NCBI GenBank assembly: GCA_041586735.1
Contig: JBFGZQ010000001.1
Span: 124,001-188,000 of the forward strand
Direction of reading: 5' to 3'
Length of the DNA stretch: 64,000 nt
Source of the DNA: Motiliproteus sp041586735
Lineage (GTDB): Bacteria; Pseudomonadota; Gammaproteobacteria; Pseudomonadales; Balneatricaceae
The first letter of the stretch is position 1, and every line of letters begins with the position of its first letter. The notes below the pieces were generated by a model that was not told the DNA's origin, made no database searches, and saw only the letters and a program-made list of their open reading frames with translations. Positions 54,020 through 63,935 of the stretch are shown in pieces. The translations under genes and the position numbers were made by a program.

Positions 54020-55495
54020 ATGCTGTTCAATAAGCTGCCCGACGAGCTGTTTCAGCCGCTGTCCGGTCAGAATCGTCAGATCTATCAGACGGTGCTGATC
54101 GAACTCGCCGATCTGTTTTTTGATGAAGACCTGATCGATCCCTTTATTCCCAAAGACCTGGTGCGCTCGACGATTGAAGAGGCGGTGATTAAACACGGCA
54201 TCCGTACCTGGACGCTAGAGCCTGATGAGCTGGTGGCGGATAACCATGCCCCGGCACCCATACAGATCCCCAAGTCGAGTGCCGATTACACCAACCGTAT
54301 CTATCGCCGCCTGGTCAGCACCGGCTGGCTGGATGAAGAGCAGCAGCTGTACCGGACCTTCGTGTTGATGGCCCCGTCGGTGAGCCACCTGCTGCGCACC
54401 CTGATCGATATTGCCTCGTTTCAGAAGAAGAGTTACGGCGGCGCGGTATTGAATGTGCTCAGTTCGGTCGAGGCGGCACTGGCTGATCCGACTGGACGGG
54501 GGTTAACCTTGCAGGAAGCGGCTCGCAGTGCCTCGGATTTTAGCGCCCACTTAACCGATATGCTGCTCGGCTTGCGTGAATTGCGCCAAAGCTTTGCTGC
54601 CTCCCATAACCCGCAGGAGATTGTGCGCGGCTTTTTTGACCATTTTGTTGAGGCGATCCTGGTCTCGGATTACAAGACCCTGAAAACCCACAACAACCCG
54701 TTCCGCTTCCGCCGCCAACTGCTGTCGATACTCAAAGATCTGCAGTTCGATGAGCTAAAGCGCAACCAGTTGATCGATCACTATCAGGAGGTGCTGGAGC
54801 TGACCTATGCCGAGGCCGAGGCTCGGGTGGATCAGCATATCGCCCGGATCATTCGGATCTTTGAATCGGTAGACGAGCGCCTGGCCGCCATCGATGATTT
54901 CCGCTTCCGGCTGGAAAAGCGGGTCTCGGACACGGTGCGTTATATGGACAAGACCACCCCGGGGATGAGTTCAAGGCTGTCGCGGCTGATTCGCCAACTA
55001 GCGGCTAAAGACCCGGCCGAGATTCCCCTGGCCAACACCCTGGAAAGCCATATGCTGTTGTCACCTCGCAGTATCCGCAGCGCACCCAAACGGCGAGCCC
55101 CGCCGCTGTTGAAAATTATCCAGCAGCGGGTGATCGATCCCGAGGTGCTGGAGTTACGCCAGCAGTTTAAAGCCTATAAAGAGCGACGCGAGATCAGTGG
55201 CAATACGCTGGAGCGCTATATCGAGCGTCAGCTCGGGGCGCGCCGCAGCCTGCGTGCCGAACTCTTTAGTATCGATACCATCGAGGATTATATCGCCTTC
55301 AGTTATGTTCGCCATATGGCCTCGCTGGGCAAAAAGGGTCAGAACCTGCACGGTAAATACCGGATTGAATTCGACCCTGGTTATACCTCCGTGGCCGGTA
55401 TGGTCGAATGTCGAGGCTTCAGCCTGCACCGGGAAGCTCCCCAGAGCACGTTTACAACACCCATTTCTGACCCTGAAGGACAAGCTGCATGTTAG
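54020..55495 (+). CDS. jetA: JetA/MksF-like kleisin of an SMC complex
   Basis: 491 residues. LFNKLPDELFQPLSGQNRQIYQTVLIELADLFFDEDL at the N-terminus is the winged-helix start of the JetA/MksF kleisin family; a long helical middle (about 220-330) and SIRSAPKRRAPPLLKII linker lead to a C-terminal winged helix. The kleisin bridges the two heads of the SMC-like ATPase JetC. Its end overlaps jetB by seven bases. A hairpin and A+T-rich sequence in the preceding 114 bp separate it from xni. Confidence 0.88.
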   Translation: MLFNKLPDELFQPLSGQNRQIYQTVLIELADLFFDEDLIDPFIPKDLVRSTIEEAVIKHGIRTWTLEPDELVADNHAPAPIQIPKSSADYTNRIYRRLVSTGWLDEEQQLYRTFVLMAPSVSHLLRTLIDIASFQKKSYGGAVLNVLSSVEAALADPTGRGLTLQEAARSASDFSAHLTDMLLGLRELRQSFAASHNPQEIVRGFFDHFVEAILVSDYKTLKTHNNPFRFRRQLLSILKDLQFDELKRNQLIDHYQEVLELTYAEAEARVDQHIARIIRIFESVDERLAAIDDFRFRLEKRVSDTVRYMDKTTPGMSSRLSRLIRQLAAKDPAEIPLANTLESHMLLSPRSIRSAPKRRAPPLLKIIQQRVIDPEVLELRQQFKAYKERREISGNTLERYIERQLGARRSLRAELFSIDTIEDYIAFSYVRHMASLGKKGQNLHGKYRIEFDPGYTSVAGMVECRGFSLHREAPQSTFTTPISDPEGQAAC

Positions 55496-56184
55496 GTGAT
55501 CTTAAAAAAATTCTCAGCCGTGGTGAGCAGGTCGAGGCCGAGGACTTTGTGAGCGCCGCTAACAAACTGCTGGTGAACCAGTTTTTGTATGCCGATAAGC
55601 CAGCACATCGCCCGTACTATTTTCTGATCGCCAAGCATATAGGTTACTTCGATAACCTGTTCGCTGCGATCGGCTGGACCCTGTGCTATCAGCCGGATGA
55701 GTCTTATATTGGCCTGATTCCTAAAGGCGAGGAGCGCTACCTGCGCTTGAAACTGGATGAGTCGTTGTTTCTGCTCTGTCTGCGGCAGCAGTACGAGCAG
55801 AAACTGGAGAGCTTTGATGTCGAAAGCGGCAAGGCCTTCATCGCCTCTGACGAGCTGTTGCAGCTGTATGAAAGCCTGACCAGCAAAGAGATCCCCAATG
55901 AAACCCGCTTCAAAGAGATCCTGGGGCTGTTTAGCCGTCACGGGATCATCGAGAGGGGCAAGCCGGCAGACACCGACCCTAAGAATATTCCGTTGATGAT
56001 CAATCCATCGATCCGCCAGGTGGTGGTTGAGGATTGGTTGCGCCAACTCGAAGGCCTGGCCGATGATATCGATGCCAATGAACTCAGTGCCCTGGAGGAA
56101 CAGCAGCTGGCGGCCCAGGATGCTGAGGATGCGACGGGACGGGATGCAGAAATCCTTGCTGTCAACGCGGAGACCCTGCCATGA
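55489..56184 (+). CDS. jetB: JetB/MksE-like (DUF4194) subunit
   Basis: 231 residues, ATG 55489 inside the end of jetA. The first 190 residues follow the DUF4194/MksE (KITE-type winged helix) pattern: AANKLLVNQFLYAD, YFLIAKHIGYFDNLFAAIGWTL, YIGLIPKGEERYLRLKLDESLFLLCLR, ETRFKEILGLFSRHGIIERG. A variable acidic tail follows. It binds the kleisin and regulates head engagement. It overlaps jetC by ATGA. Confidence 0.9.
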   Translation: MLGDLKKILSRGEQVEAEDFVSAANKLLVNQFLYADKPAHRPYYFLIAKHIGYFDNLFAAIGWTLCYQPDESYIGLIPKGEERYLRLKLDESLFLLCLRQQYEQKLESFDVESGKAFIASDELLQLYESLTSKEIPNETRFKEILGLFSRHGIIERGKPADTDPKNIPLMINPSIRQVVVEDWLRQLEGLADDIDANELSALEEQQLAAQDAEDATGRDAEILAVNAETLP

Positions 56185-59100
56185 AACTGTTAAACAAGAT
56201 TGTGCTGGTTAACTGGTATGTGCTCGGTGCGGTGGAGATTCCGATTCGCGGTAATGTCGCCATCGTCGGCCCTAACGGTTCGGGTAAATCATCGCTGCTG
56301 GATGCGATCCAAACCGTGCTGGTGGGGGGGAATAAGCGCTACCTGAGTTTTAACGCCAGTGCGGGTAAAAAATCTGAGCGTAGCTTGCGCACCTACTGTC
56401 TGGGTTTTCTGGACGATAGTGCCGGCAAGGGTAATCGGGCCCGCGAAGACTCCATCACCTACCTGGCGCTGGAGTTTAAGGATCAGAATTCGGGCCAAAT
56501 CGATACTGTCGGTCTGGCGATCAGTGCCTCGCTGGCATCCCCCGATGAGGAGATCGAAGGGCGCTTTATCCTGCCCAACACCTCGGTCAGTCTGGATGAC
56601 TTTACCGTCCAGACCCAGGGTGGGCGGCTGCCTCTGGGCTGGGATCAGGTGCGCGATGGGTTGCGCCAGCGCTGCCCAGAGTTGACCCTGGAAAAACGCA
56701 CCAGTCGATACCTCAAAGAGATGATGGTGCTGCTGAGTCATGACGGCAATATGCCGATCGATGAAGAGAAGTTCCTGAAGAACTTCCGTAACGCGATCAA
56801 GTTTACCCCGATCGACAGTCCGACCCGCTTTGTGCGTGAGTACGTATTGGATCAGAAGCTGGTACAGGTCGGTGATTTCCGCAAATCGCTGGAAGAGTAT
56901 CGGGCGATGGAGGTCAAGACCAAAGAGGTGGCGGCTCGCATCGAGGCGTTGGATAAGGTCCAAGAACTCTGCGCTGGCGTCACTCGCAACGCCCGCAATG
57001 CGATCGAATATGAGTGGGTGGTGCATGAGTCACGCTTTGAAGCGGCCGATCTGAAGAAAGAGTCGATCGAGGAGAAGCTCGAATCTGAGCAGAGCAAAGA
57101 GCAGAGTCTGCAGATTGAGGCCGATCACCTGGAGCAGGAGCTCAGCCGGCTGATGCAGGAGCTGGCCAATACCCGGGCGGCGCTCAATAACACCGACTCG
57201 GCGGGTCGCATCAAAGAGCTGGAATTTAAGACTGATGCCAAGCAGCACGAGTTGAAGGTGATCACCGACAAACTACAGGGCACCTATAATCTGTTGCGCT
57301 CTACCGTAAATTTCGCCCAGCATGAGGCCAGCCTGCCGGGGGGATTTGTTAGCGTTGTCAAAGAGGCTGTCGGCCTGTGGCGCGAAGGCGAAGAGCTGCT
57401 GGAAGGCAGCTGGCCACAGCAGCCGCTGGCGGTGGATAATTGTCTGGCGCAGCTGAAGAAGCAGATCGATGGCGTGCGCTTAGAGGTGTCACGCCGCTTC
57501 GAGGGTTCGGTGATCGAACTCAACGCCATGCGCGATCGGCTACAGGGGCAGCAGGGCGCCATCGAACAGCTCAAGCAGGGGCGGGCGCCGCTCAAACGCA
57601 ACACCCAGGAGTTGATGCGGCTGCTGCAAGAGTACGGTATCGAATCGACGCCGCTGTGCGAGCTGACCGAGATCAACGACGACCATTGGCGCACCGCGAT
57701 CGAAAGTTTCCTCGGTAATCGCCGTGAGGCGCTGATCGTCGATCCTGACAAGGTTAAGGATGCGATCACCCTGTATCGGCGCCGAGCGCGGCATCTAAAA
57801 GGCTGTCGGATCGTCAATACTACCTCCAGCCAACAGTGGCTGGAGCGGGCCAAGAAAGGCTCGTTGGCCGGCTATGTCGATTGTGAAAACAGCCATGCGC
57901 TGGCCTATATCAACCGTACCCTCGGCGGGGTGATGGCGGTGGAGTCGGAGCAGGAGTTACTGCGTGAAGAGCGGGCGTTGACGCCCGATTGCATGCTGCA
58001 GTCTGAGGGCTCGACCACCGCGATTCACGAGCAGGCGCCGATGATGGGGATTCGCCAGCGCCAGCAGCAGTTACAGCGTCAGGATCAAGACTTTGAGCAG
58101 CTGCAGCGCAAATTTACCGAGCAGCAACTGCAGCACAAGGGGCTGGATAGTTTAAAAGACGCCCTGATCCGCCTGACTGCCGCGTTGACCGGGGTGCAAG
58201 AGAGCAGCTACTCACTGAGCAATCAGCGCCAGATGATCGATGCCGAGCTGGAGGGCTATCGTCAGGCGACGGTCGACCTGCGTAATCAGGATGATAGCGG
58301 TATGCAGCAGCAGCTGAGCCAGCTGGTGGAGAGTCAGAAGCGTACCCAGGCCGAGCATCAGTCGCTGTTGGAGCAACTGAAGAAACTACGCACCAGCCTG
58401 ATCAAGCGTGAAGCCCATCTCGAGGTGTTGGAGACCGAGTTGCAGGAGCACTCGGCAGCACGGACAGGTTGTGAAGAGCTCCCCGCATTCGATGCCGAAA
58501 CCGCGCAGGAGAAACGTGATTATCTGGAGCAGGCGTGCGACGGCGAGCTGGAGCGGATCACCTTCGATGCCGCGCGTAAGGCGCAGAATGAGCTGAGCCT
58601 AGTCGAGAAGAAGAAAAACGCGGTGCGCGATGCCGTGGCCCAGTACAAGGCCCTGTATCAGGGCGCCGGGGCTTCGCATCAACCGCTGGATAATATCAGC
58701 CCCGATTCCGGACATGAGGATCTGGAGCGTTTTGTCGCCGCGACCGTCGAGGCGCTCCGGCAAACTGAATTGGCGCACTATACCAAGAAGTCCGAGCGGG
58801 CCCGGATCGAGGCCGAAACCGCATTCCGTTCCGACTTTGTGGCGCACCTCAACGATCAGATCAATAAGATCAAGGAGCTGATCAAGGAGCTGAATAACCA
58901 TCTCAAGCGCCGGCCGTTCCATAGTGAGATGTATAGCTTCACCATGAGCCCGAATCCGGAACTCAAGGAGATCTTAAAGCTGGTTGAAACTTACTCGCGA
59001 GTCGATCAGGCCAACGCCGGCGGGCTGTTTGACACCCATCTGTCTGAAGATAACCCGCATCGGGCGGCGCTGGAGAAGATTCAGGCGGTGCTCAAGGATG

Positions 59101-59621
59101 AAGGCGAGAGCTCGATCCTGCAGGATTATCGAAATTTCTATAACTTCGAGCTGATGATCAAGGATCTGGAGGGCAACATCAAGACTAACCTCAGTCAGCG
59201 GATCAAGACCGGCTCGGGCGGCGAGCACCAGGTGCCCTTCTATGTCGCGATTGCCGCAGGTCTAGGGGCCACCTATAGGATCAAACAGGCGCAGGATGGT
59301 TCGCCGCTAGGGGGTATGAGTCTGAGTATGTTTGACGAAGCCTTTAACAAACTTGACGCCGAAAACACCCAGACCAGTCTGGGCTTTATGAGTGATCTGG
59401 GGCTGCAAACACTGATTGCCGCGCCTGATGACAAGTACTCACTGATGGCTGCGACCATGGACACGGTGATCAACGTCTGCCGCGATGGCTCGGTGGTGGA
59501 TCTGGATGTCGAGTTTCCGACCCGCAAAGGCAAAGCGCTGCTCGATTCCGATAACCCCTATCGTGCGGCTCGTGAGGCGGCGCTGAGCCGCACGGATACC
59601 CTGTCGGTCGAACTGGCCTAA
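56181..59621 (+). CDS. jetC: JetC/MksB-like SMC ATPase
   Basis: 1146 residues, MukB-type. Walker A GPNGSGKSSLLDAIQTVL (about 30-47) is followed by the family block KRYLSFNASAGKKSERSLRTYCLGFLDD. Two long coiled coils (about 260-440 and 640-960) flank a hinge-like globule. The C-terminal head has signature GSGGEHQVPFYVAIAAGLG and Walker B MSLSMFDEAFNKLD. With JetA and JetB it forms a loop-extruding condensin-like complex. In Wadjet systems a fourth gene, jetD (topoVI-like nuclease), cleaves small circular DNA; none follows here. The complex may instead serve chromosome packing like MksBEF. Confidence 0.93.
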   Translation: MKLLNKIVLVNWYVLGAVEIPIRGNVAIVGPNGSGKSSLLDAIQTVLVGGNKRYLSFNASAGKKSERSLRTYCLGFLDDSAGKGNRAREDSITYLALEFKDQNSGQIDTVGLAISASLASPDEEIEGRFILPNTSVSLDDFTVQTQGGRLPLGWDQVRDGLRQRCPELTLEKRTSRYLKEMMVLLSHDGNMPIDEEKFLKNFRNAIKFTPIDSPTRFVREYVLDQKLVQVGDFRKSLEEYRAMEVKTKEVAARIEALDKVQELCAGVTRNARNAIEYEWVVHESRFEAADLKKESIEEKLESEQSKEQSLQIEADHLEQELSRLMQELANTRAALNNTDSAGRIKELEFKTDAKQHELKVITDKLQGTYNLLRSTVNFAQHEASLPGGFVSVVKEAVGLWREGEELLEGSWPQQPLAVDNCLAQLKKQIDGVRLEVSRRFEGSVIELNAMRDRLQGQQGAIEQLKQGRAPLKRNTQELMRLLQEYGIESTPLCELTEINDDHWRTAIESFLGNRREALIVDPDKVKDAITLYRRRARHLKGCRIVNTTSSQQWLERAKKGSLAGYVDCENSHALAYINRTLGGVMAVESEQELLREERALTPDCMLQSEGSTTAIHEQAPMMGIRQRQQQLQRQDQDFEQLQRKFTEQQLQHKGLDSLKDALIRLTAALTGVQESSYSLSNQRQMIDAELEGYRQATVDLRNQDDSGMQQQLSQLVESQKRTQAEHQSLLEQLKKLRTSLIKREAHLEVLETELQEHSAARTGCEELPAFDAETAQEKRDYLEQACDGELERITFDAARKAQNELSLVEKKKNAVRDAVAQYKALYQGAGASHQPLDNISPDSGHEDLERFVAATVEALRQTELAHYTKKSERARIEAETAFRSDFVAHLNDQINKIKELIKELNNHLKRRPFHSEMYSFTMSPNPELKEILKLVETYSRVDQANAGGLFDTHLSEDNPHRAALEKIQAVLKDEGESSILQDYRNFYNFELMIKDLEGNIKTNLSQRIKTGSGGEHQVPFYVAIAAGLGATYRIKQAQDGSPLGGMSLSMFDEAFNKLDAENTQTSLGFMSDLGLQTLIAAPDDKYSLMAATMDTVINVCRDGSVVDLDVEFPTRKGKALLDSDNPYRAAREAALSRTDTLSVELA

Positions 59622-59781
59622 CGGTAACTGGGATCGTCTCCTTGGGCGTGAGCAGGATGCGCCCTCTGGTCGGGGGTGTGAGTCAGGGCAGGGTGGTTTC
59701 CGTGTAGCGAACAGCTCCGGCGGTGCGGGTTTGCGTGTCTGGAGTCGGCCGCCACGGCAGTCGCCAGCGATTGAATCCTGG

Positions 59782-60702
59782 TTAAGATCGACGCGCTGAA
59801 AGCGCATGGTCAGAGAGTTTTGCCTGGCTGCGGCGCTCCTGGATCAGATCCAAGGCCGAATGCCAGATCAGTGTGCCGATCACCAGCGCACCGCCGATCA
59901 GGGCGTAGCGGCCCGGATCTTCATCCAGTACCACCCACACCAAGAAGGGCGCGCAGACGGTTTCTAACATCATCAGCATCGCGACCTCGGGGGCCGGCAG
60001 GTAGCGGGGCCCCTGGCTGATCAGCATGAAGGCGAAGGGGATGATCACCAACCCCATGGCTGCGACGGCGACTAGGTTGGCACCTGCCAGCGACAGGGTC
60101 GTGGCAGTCAACAGACTCAGCAGTGCGGCGATCAGCGCGGCGAGCAGGTAGCCGAGTCCCAGCGCCGGCCAGAGCTGCTGATGCGGCACGCTGGCCATCA
60201 GCGAGAACTCAATACCCAGCAGGATAGCGGTCATTAACGCCAGTAGATTACCGAGTTGGCTGCCGCTATTAAAACCGTCGGCTACTAGGATGATTACGCC
60301 ACACAGGCAGCAGACGATGGCCAGCCAGGTGCGTAGCGCGAGCCGTTGGTGGCGGAATAGGCGGTCGTAGAGGGCTGAAAACATCGGCGCCAAGGCCAGG
60401 ATGATAAGGGTATTGGCGACGCTGGTGTACATCAGGCTGAGTACGAACCCGATGCTGGCGACAGCGATGCACGCGGTCAGGATAAAACCGCTAGCGCCCA
60501 GGGTCATGGCGGTCGAAGGCGCGCGCTGGCGACGAGACAGCAGCAGAATCATCAGCATCACCATGCCCGAGAGCAGGCTTCGCCAGAATACCGCGTTCCA
60601 GTCTTCCAGTCCGGATAACCGCAGCGCCAGGGCATCGGGTATCAGCAGCGCAACGCCGGAGAGGGTGAGGGCGAGACCTTTACCACGTTGGGTTAGTTGC
60701 AC
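59782..60702 (-). CDS. EamA-family (DMT) transporter
   Basis: 306 residues with ten hydrophobic helices in two EamA repeats (about 5-140 and 150-285). Typical blocks: WNAVFWRSLLSGMVMLMIL, VANTLIILALAPMFSALYDRLF and PAPEVAMLMMLETVCAPFLVWVVL, the last being the drug/metabolite exporter signature region. Substrate unknown. It converges with jetC. No partner gene is seen. Confidence 0.92.
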   Translation of the reverse strand: MQLTQRGKGLALTLSGVALLIPDALALRLSGLEDWNAVFWRSLLSGMVMLMILLLSRRQRAPSTAMTLGASGFILTACIAVASIGFVLSLMYTSVANTLIILALAPMFSALYDRLFRHQRLALRTWLAIVCCLCGVIILVADGFNSGSQLGNLLALMTAILLGIEFSLMASVPHQQLWPALGLGYLLAALIAALLSLLTATTLSLAGANLVAVAAMGLVIIPFAFMLISQGPRYLPAPEVAMLMMLETVCAPFLVWVVLDEDPGRYALIGGALVIGTLIWHSALDLIQERRSQAKLSDHALSARRS

Positions 60703-60910
60703 GGCGGATGATCCTGAAGTTGTTGGCGAGGTTAGGCGAGTCTGAGGCGCTGATCTTGCGACTACGGAGGGGCGATGTCCAGTGCGGATCCTTGACTTAA
60801 TCTTTAGTGATATATGTCAACAATGCAACTTCGGTTATACTGGTCAGATTGTTGTTATTGTTATTATTGCCCATATGGGCGAGCCTGCTGATGCAGGGTT
60901 TGGAGAGCCG

Positions 60911-61105
60911 ATGAGCGAATTGCTAAAAAAGCCGGAGCGACCCAAGGGGCATGAATGCTGTGGCGGGGGCTGTTGCCCCTGTATCTGGGATCACTACTAC
61001 GCGGCGTTAGGGCGTTGGGAAGAGCAGCAAGAGGGACTGCCAGATAATCAGCCGAACGTTGTTGTCGGCGTTACCGATAGTATGGCCGAGAATACTGACG
61101 CCTGA
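60911..61105 (+). CDS. Small oxidoreductase-like domain protein
   Basis: 64 residues from ATG 60911, with GGAGA six bases ahead; the longer frame from 60782 is not family-like. ERPKGHECCGGGCCPCIWDHYYAALGRWEEQ is the 'oxidoreductase-like' N-terminal motif (CCGxGCxxCxWDxYxxxLxxW) with five closely spaced Cys, which suggests metal or disulfide chemistry. Function unknown. A short run of GTTATT units lies upstream at about 60850-60870. Confidence 0.85.
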   Translation: MSELLKKPERPKGHECCGGGCCPCIWDHYYAALGRWEEQQEGLPDNQPNVVVGVTDSMAENTDA

Positions 61106-61154
61106 TTGACCCCGATCCGCGCTGCTGGACCGGGGCTATTCACTCCATGGCGTT

Positions 61155-61913
61155 TTAGAAACGCACCTCTACACCGGCGTAATAGCCATTGAAATCGATA
61201 TCTGCGAATACCCCGTCCAGATCATCGACATCGACCACCAGTGCTCGGTAGCCGACGCTCAGGGTCAGATCCATCGGTAGGGTCTCGATCAGGAGGTACC
61301 TGAGTGCCGCACGCGCATCATAAAACTTGTCACCGCTATAACTGATATACGAGCCCTCGGCCCAGAGGCTCAGCGGCAGACCGGGAATGCCGACCTCGGC
61401 CGCGGCGTAACCCATGGGGATCCAGCCGCTAAAGCTTTCGGAGGTCGGGTCAGTGCCGTCTTGTTTTACGGCCGTCAGATCCACATCGATATGCTTGGCG
61501 TTGAGGCCGATATCAAAGCTCAGCAGGTCTAGATCCAACAGCTCCCAGTAGATAATTACATCGGTTTGTTGCAGATCGATCGTGGTGGCCAGGGTATCCG
61601 TGGCGTTATAGGTTTCACCGCCTAGTGTAAATTGGCCTGTCAGCCTGGTCTGGCCGTCAGCATCGAGCGTATCGCGACGCAGCTTGATGTTGGGGATCAG
61701 CGGCACAGGGTGTTCAAAGCCGATGTAAAAGCCGGTGGCGGTGTCGTTATTGAGATTGAACGCCGCGGAGTTCTGTTGATTGTCGCCAAAGGCGGCGTTA
61801 GGGTCGACACGCCAGCCTTCGATGCCGCCGTAGAGGCTTAAAAAATCTGCCGAGGCTAGTTGCGGTGCCAGTAGCGCCGTCGCCAGAGTGATGCCGGTTA
61901 GAGTGTTACGCAT
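61155..61913 (-). CDS. TIGR04219-type outer-membrane beta-barrel protein
   Basis: 252 residues. A signal peptide (1-22, cut after ASA) leads to DFLSLYGGIEGWRVDPNAAFGD, the start typical of this barrel family. Alternating hydrophobic strands follow, ending in the outer-membrane signature GYYAGVEVRF with terminal Phe for BAM recognition. Predicted small barrel, role unknown. It converges with the oxidoreductase-like gene; an imperfect hairpin at about 61111-61136 lies between them. Confidence 0.9.
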   Translation of the reverse strand: MRNTLTGITLATALLAPQLASADFLSLYGGIEGWRVDPNAAFGDNQQNSAAFNLNNDTATGFYIGFEHPVPLIPNIKLRRDTLDADGQTRLTGQFTLGGETYNATDTLATTIDLQQTDVIIYWELLDLDLLSFDIGLNAKHIDVDLTAVKQDGTDPTSESFSGWIPMGYAAAEVGIPGLPLSLWAEGSYISYSGDKFYDARAALRYLLIETLPMDLTLSVGYRALVVDVDDLDGVFADIDFNGYYAGVEVRF

Positions 61914-62107
61914 TGCAGCTGTTTCCGTGTAATAAGTGATGGTCGCAAGTGTAGTGCAATGGGCGCCAGTTTAGGAGTGCTGTATCCATGGTTGTATCCA
62001 TGGTGTTGGCTATAGGTGTCGCTGAGGAGGGGTAAAATGGCCGCCTGGGTATTGTTAGGCTCTGGCTTAAATCGCTGGCTTAAACTGCTGAGTCGAATAA
62101 CGCTGGC

Positions 62108-63133
62108 CTAATTGACGAGGGTCAGCTTCGACCAGTCACCGTCTACGGTATCGAGTAACTGGCGCAGCGCTTTGCTCTTGCGGCGGTAGCCCTGGAGATC
62201 GGCATCCCAGCGCTCCTTGACCGAGTGGTGCAAGGCTCCGCTGATGGGCCGAATGTAGGCGTCGCGGAGTTTATAGATGCCTTTGCGCTCATTATGCAGG
62301 GTATCTTTGCGTGCCGGATTGTCCTCCTGAATAGCATCCAGCAGGTGGGTTTCAAAAGTCAGTCCGAAGCCGCTGACCTGATCGACCATCCAGCGGCAGG
62401 CACAATCACTCAGTTGCTGCTCTGGGTAACCGCCACCCACATCCGAATGGACCCCTGCAAACCATACCTGTTGCAGATCAAAACCGGGTTTGTTGTCCCA
62501 CAGGGTGGGGGTGAAATCTACGCGGTTTTCGTCGATCGCGACGGCATGACGAGCATGCAAAATAATTTTGCTGGGAGAGGTGTCATGGAACATAAACTCC
62601 TGCTCACCGAGGGTGCCCCAGAACGGCACCGGGATGCCGAGCGAGCCGACAGTATCCCAGACCCCGACAAAGTCGATATGGGTGATGTCGGCGACCGCGT
62701 AGCGGTGGCGGAAGTCGCTGGGTTGCGCGGCGCTAGGGCTGCTGCTTTTGCTGCGCTTGCGGTAGAGCTGGTAAGCCTCGGGGATCCGGTCCGCATGCTG
62801 GCGTTTAAGCAGGCCGCAATTACGGATGAGACCGCCCAGTGAGCGTGCGGTATAAGCGCCCCGGCTGAAGCCAAACAGATAGATCTGGTCACCGGCTTCG
62901 TAGTTGTGGATCAGAAAGCGGTAGCCATCCATGATGTTTTTATCGATACCGGCCCCCGTAATGCCGCCGGATAGCTTTTTGCGATCGGTGCCTACTCCCC
63001 AGTCATAAAAAGCGATCTGGCTGACGCCATCGACCGTCGGGCTGACCGCCCGCGCCAGCTTGAGGACATTGGTGGCACCACCCTGTTCGGGCGAGTTCCA
63101 GGTACCATCGGAAAATATTGCAATACGCTTCAT
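62108..63133 (-). CDS. DUF2235 alpha/beta hydrolase (Tle1/phospholipase-like)
   Basis: 341 residues. RIAIFSDGTWNSPEQGGATNVLKLARA is the conserved DUF2235 start. The nucleophile elbow GFSRGAYTARSLGGLI (about 100-115), HIDFVGVWDTVGSLG and WFAGVHSDVGGGYPE with the catalytic Asp and His complete the set. Members include type VI secretion phospholipase effectors (Tle1) and many housekeeping homologues. No VgrG, PAAR or immunity gene is next to it, so a secretion role is not supported here. Confidence 0.92.
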   Translation of the reverse strand: MKRIAIFSDGTWNSPEQGGATNVLKLARAVSPTVDGVSQIAFYDWGVGTDRKKLSGGITGAGIDKNIMDGYRFLIHNYEAGDQIYLFGFSRGAYTARSLGGLIRNCGLLKRQHADRIPEAYQLYRKRSKSSSPSAAQPSDFRHRYAVADITHIDFVGVWDTVGSLGIPVPFWGTLGEQEFMFHDTSPSKIILHARHAVAIDENRVDFTPTLWDNKPGFDLQQVWFAGVHSDVGGGYPEQQLSDCACRWMVDQVSGFGLTFETHLLDAIQEDNPARKDTLHNERKGIYKLRDAYIRPISGALHHSVKERWDADLQGYRRKSKALRQLLDTVDGDWSKLTLVN

Positions 63134-63566
63134 GAGTGGTCTCTGATCGTCAGCTCGCGCCTCTCCTGGGTAGCCAATCTGAGTGCGTAACAGGGCTTGG
63201 TCTAGATATCAGGGTAGTCGTAATGATGCCGGGGTACGAGTGTCGGAGGGCTAAAATTCGGTCGGCCAGGACGTGATTATGAGGCGACCAGCCGCGAAGG
63301 CGGCGTGTTCCTTGGCGGAAATTGTACCCATCGTGGTTACTTAGGCTGTCAACAACACGGATTTGATGGGGTGGAGGCAGTCTTGGGCTAACAGGCAGTC
63401 TTGGGGTGTCGGCCGGTTCGCCCCCTGTGTTAGCCTTTGAGAGGGTTATAATCAGTAGCTTGTAACAACCACCCGCTGGGCATGTTGTTGAGCCTGTTAT
63501 GGGGCGTTGTTGTGAAATGTTGTTGTGGACTGTTGCTGTTGAACATTTCTTTACGGAAAAATACAT
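63134..63566. other. Intergenic gap before the last gene
   Basis: 433 bp between divergent genes. The part from 63480 to 63545 is rich in TGTTG units. Minus-strand frames here look like chance. I see no RNA gene. Confidence 0.5.
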
Positions 63567-63935
63567 ATGAAATTGCTGAATCGCTCGGCGCTGATGCTGT
63601 TGCCGCTGGCTCCCTATCTGGAGTGGATTAACGGTTTGCCGGCGGAGGTCAGCGAATTGCAGCAGCCGTTGCCTGCCGGAGCCTTGGATACGGAGGCCAG
63701 AGTGTATCTGGTCGCAGAGCTTGCCGCAGATGCCGGGCAGGAGGATCCCCTGCCACGGCTGTTGGCCGATTATTGGCTGGCGCTGCTGGAAAATGAACTC
63801 GGGGCTTGGGATGAACTGGCCCTGTACTGGCCCGAGCCTCTGACTCAGGCGCTGCTGCAGCAGTGGTTTGAGATCAAACCACTGGCATTGGCGTTTGATG
63901 CCGCCAATGAGCCGTTGATGACCGCGGTGCTCTAG
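63567..63935 (+). CDS. Hypothetical protein
   Basis: 122 residues, ATG 63567 with ACGGA about twelve bases upstream. It is acidic and leucine-rich, with predicted helices (LPRLLADYWLALLENELGAWDEL, LTQALLQQWF). The N-terminus LMLLPLAPYLEWI is mildly hydrophobic but not a clear signal. I do not recognise a family. Codon use looks like that of its neighbours, so it is probably a real gene. Confidence 0.6.
   Translation: MKLLNRSALMLLPLAPYLEWINGLPAEVSELQQPLPAGALDTEARVYLVAELAADAGQEDPLPRLLADYWLALLENELGAWDELALYWPEPLTQALLQQWFEIKPLALAFDAANEPLMTAVL

Noticed and set aside
62108..63133. DUF2235 protein as a type VI secretion effector
   Set aside because: No secretion, PAAR, VgrG or immunity gene nearby; the family has many non-secreted members.
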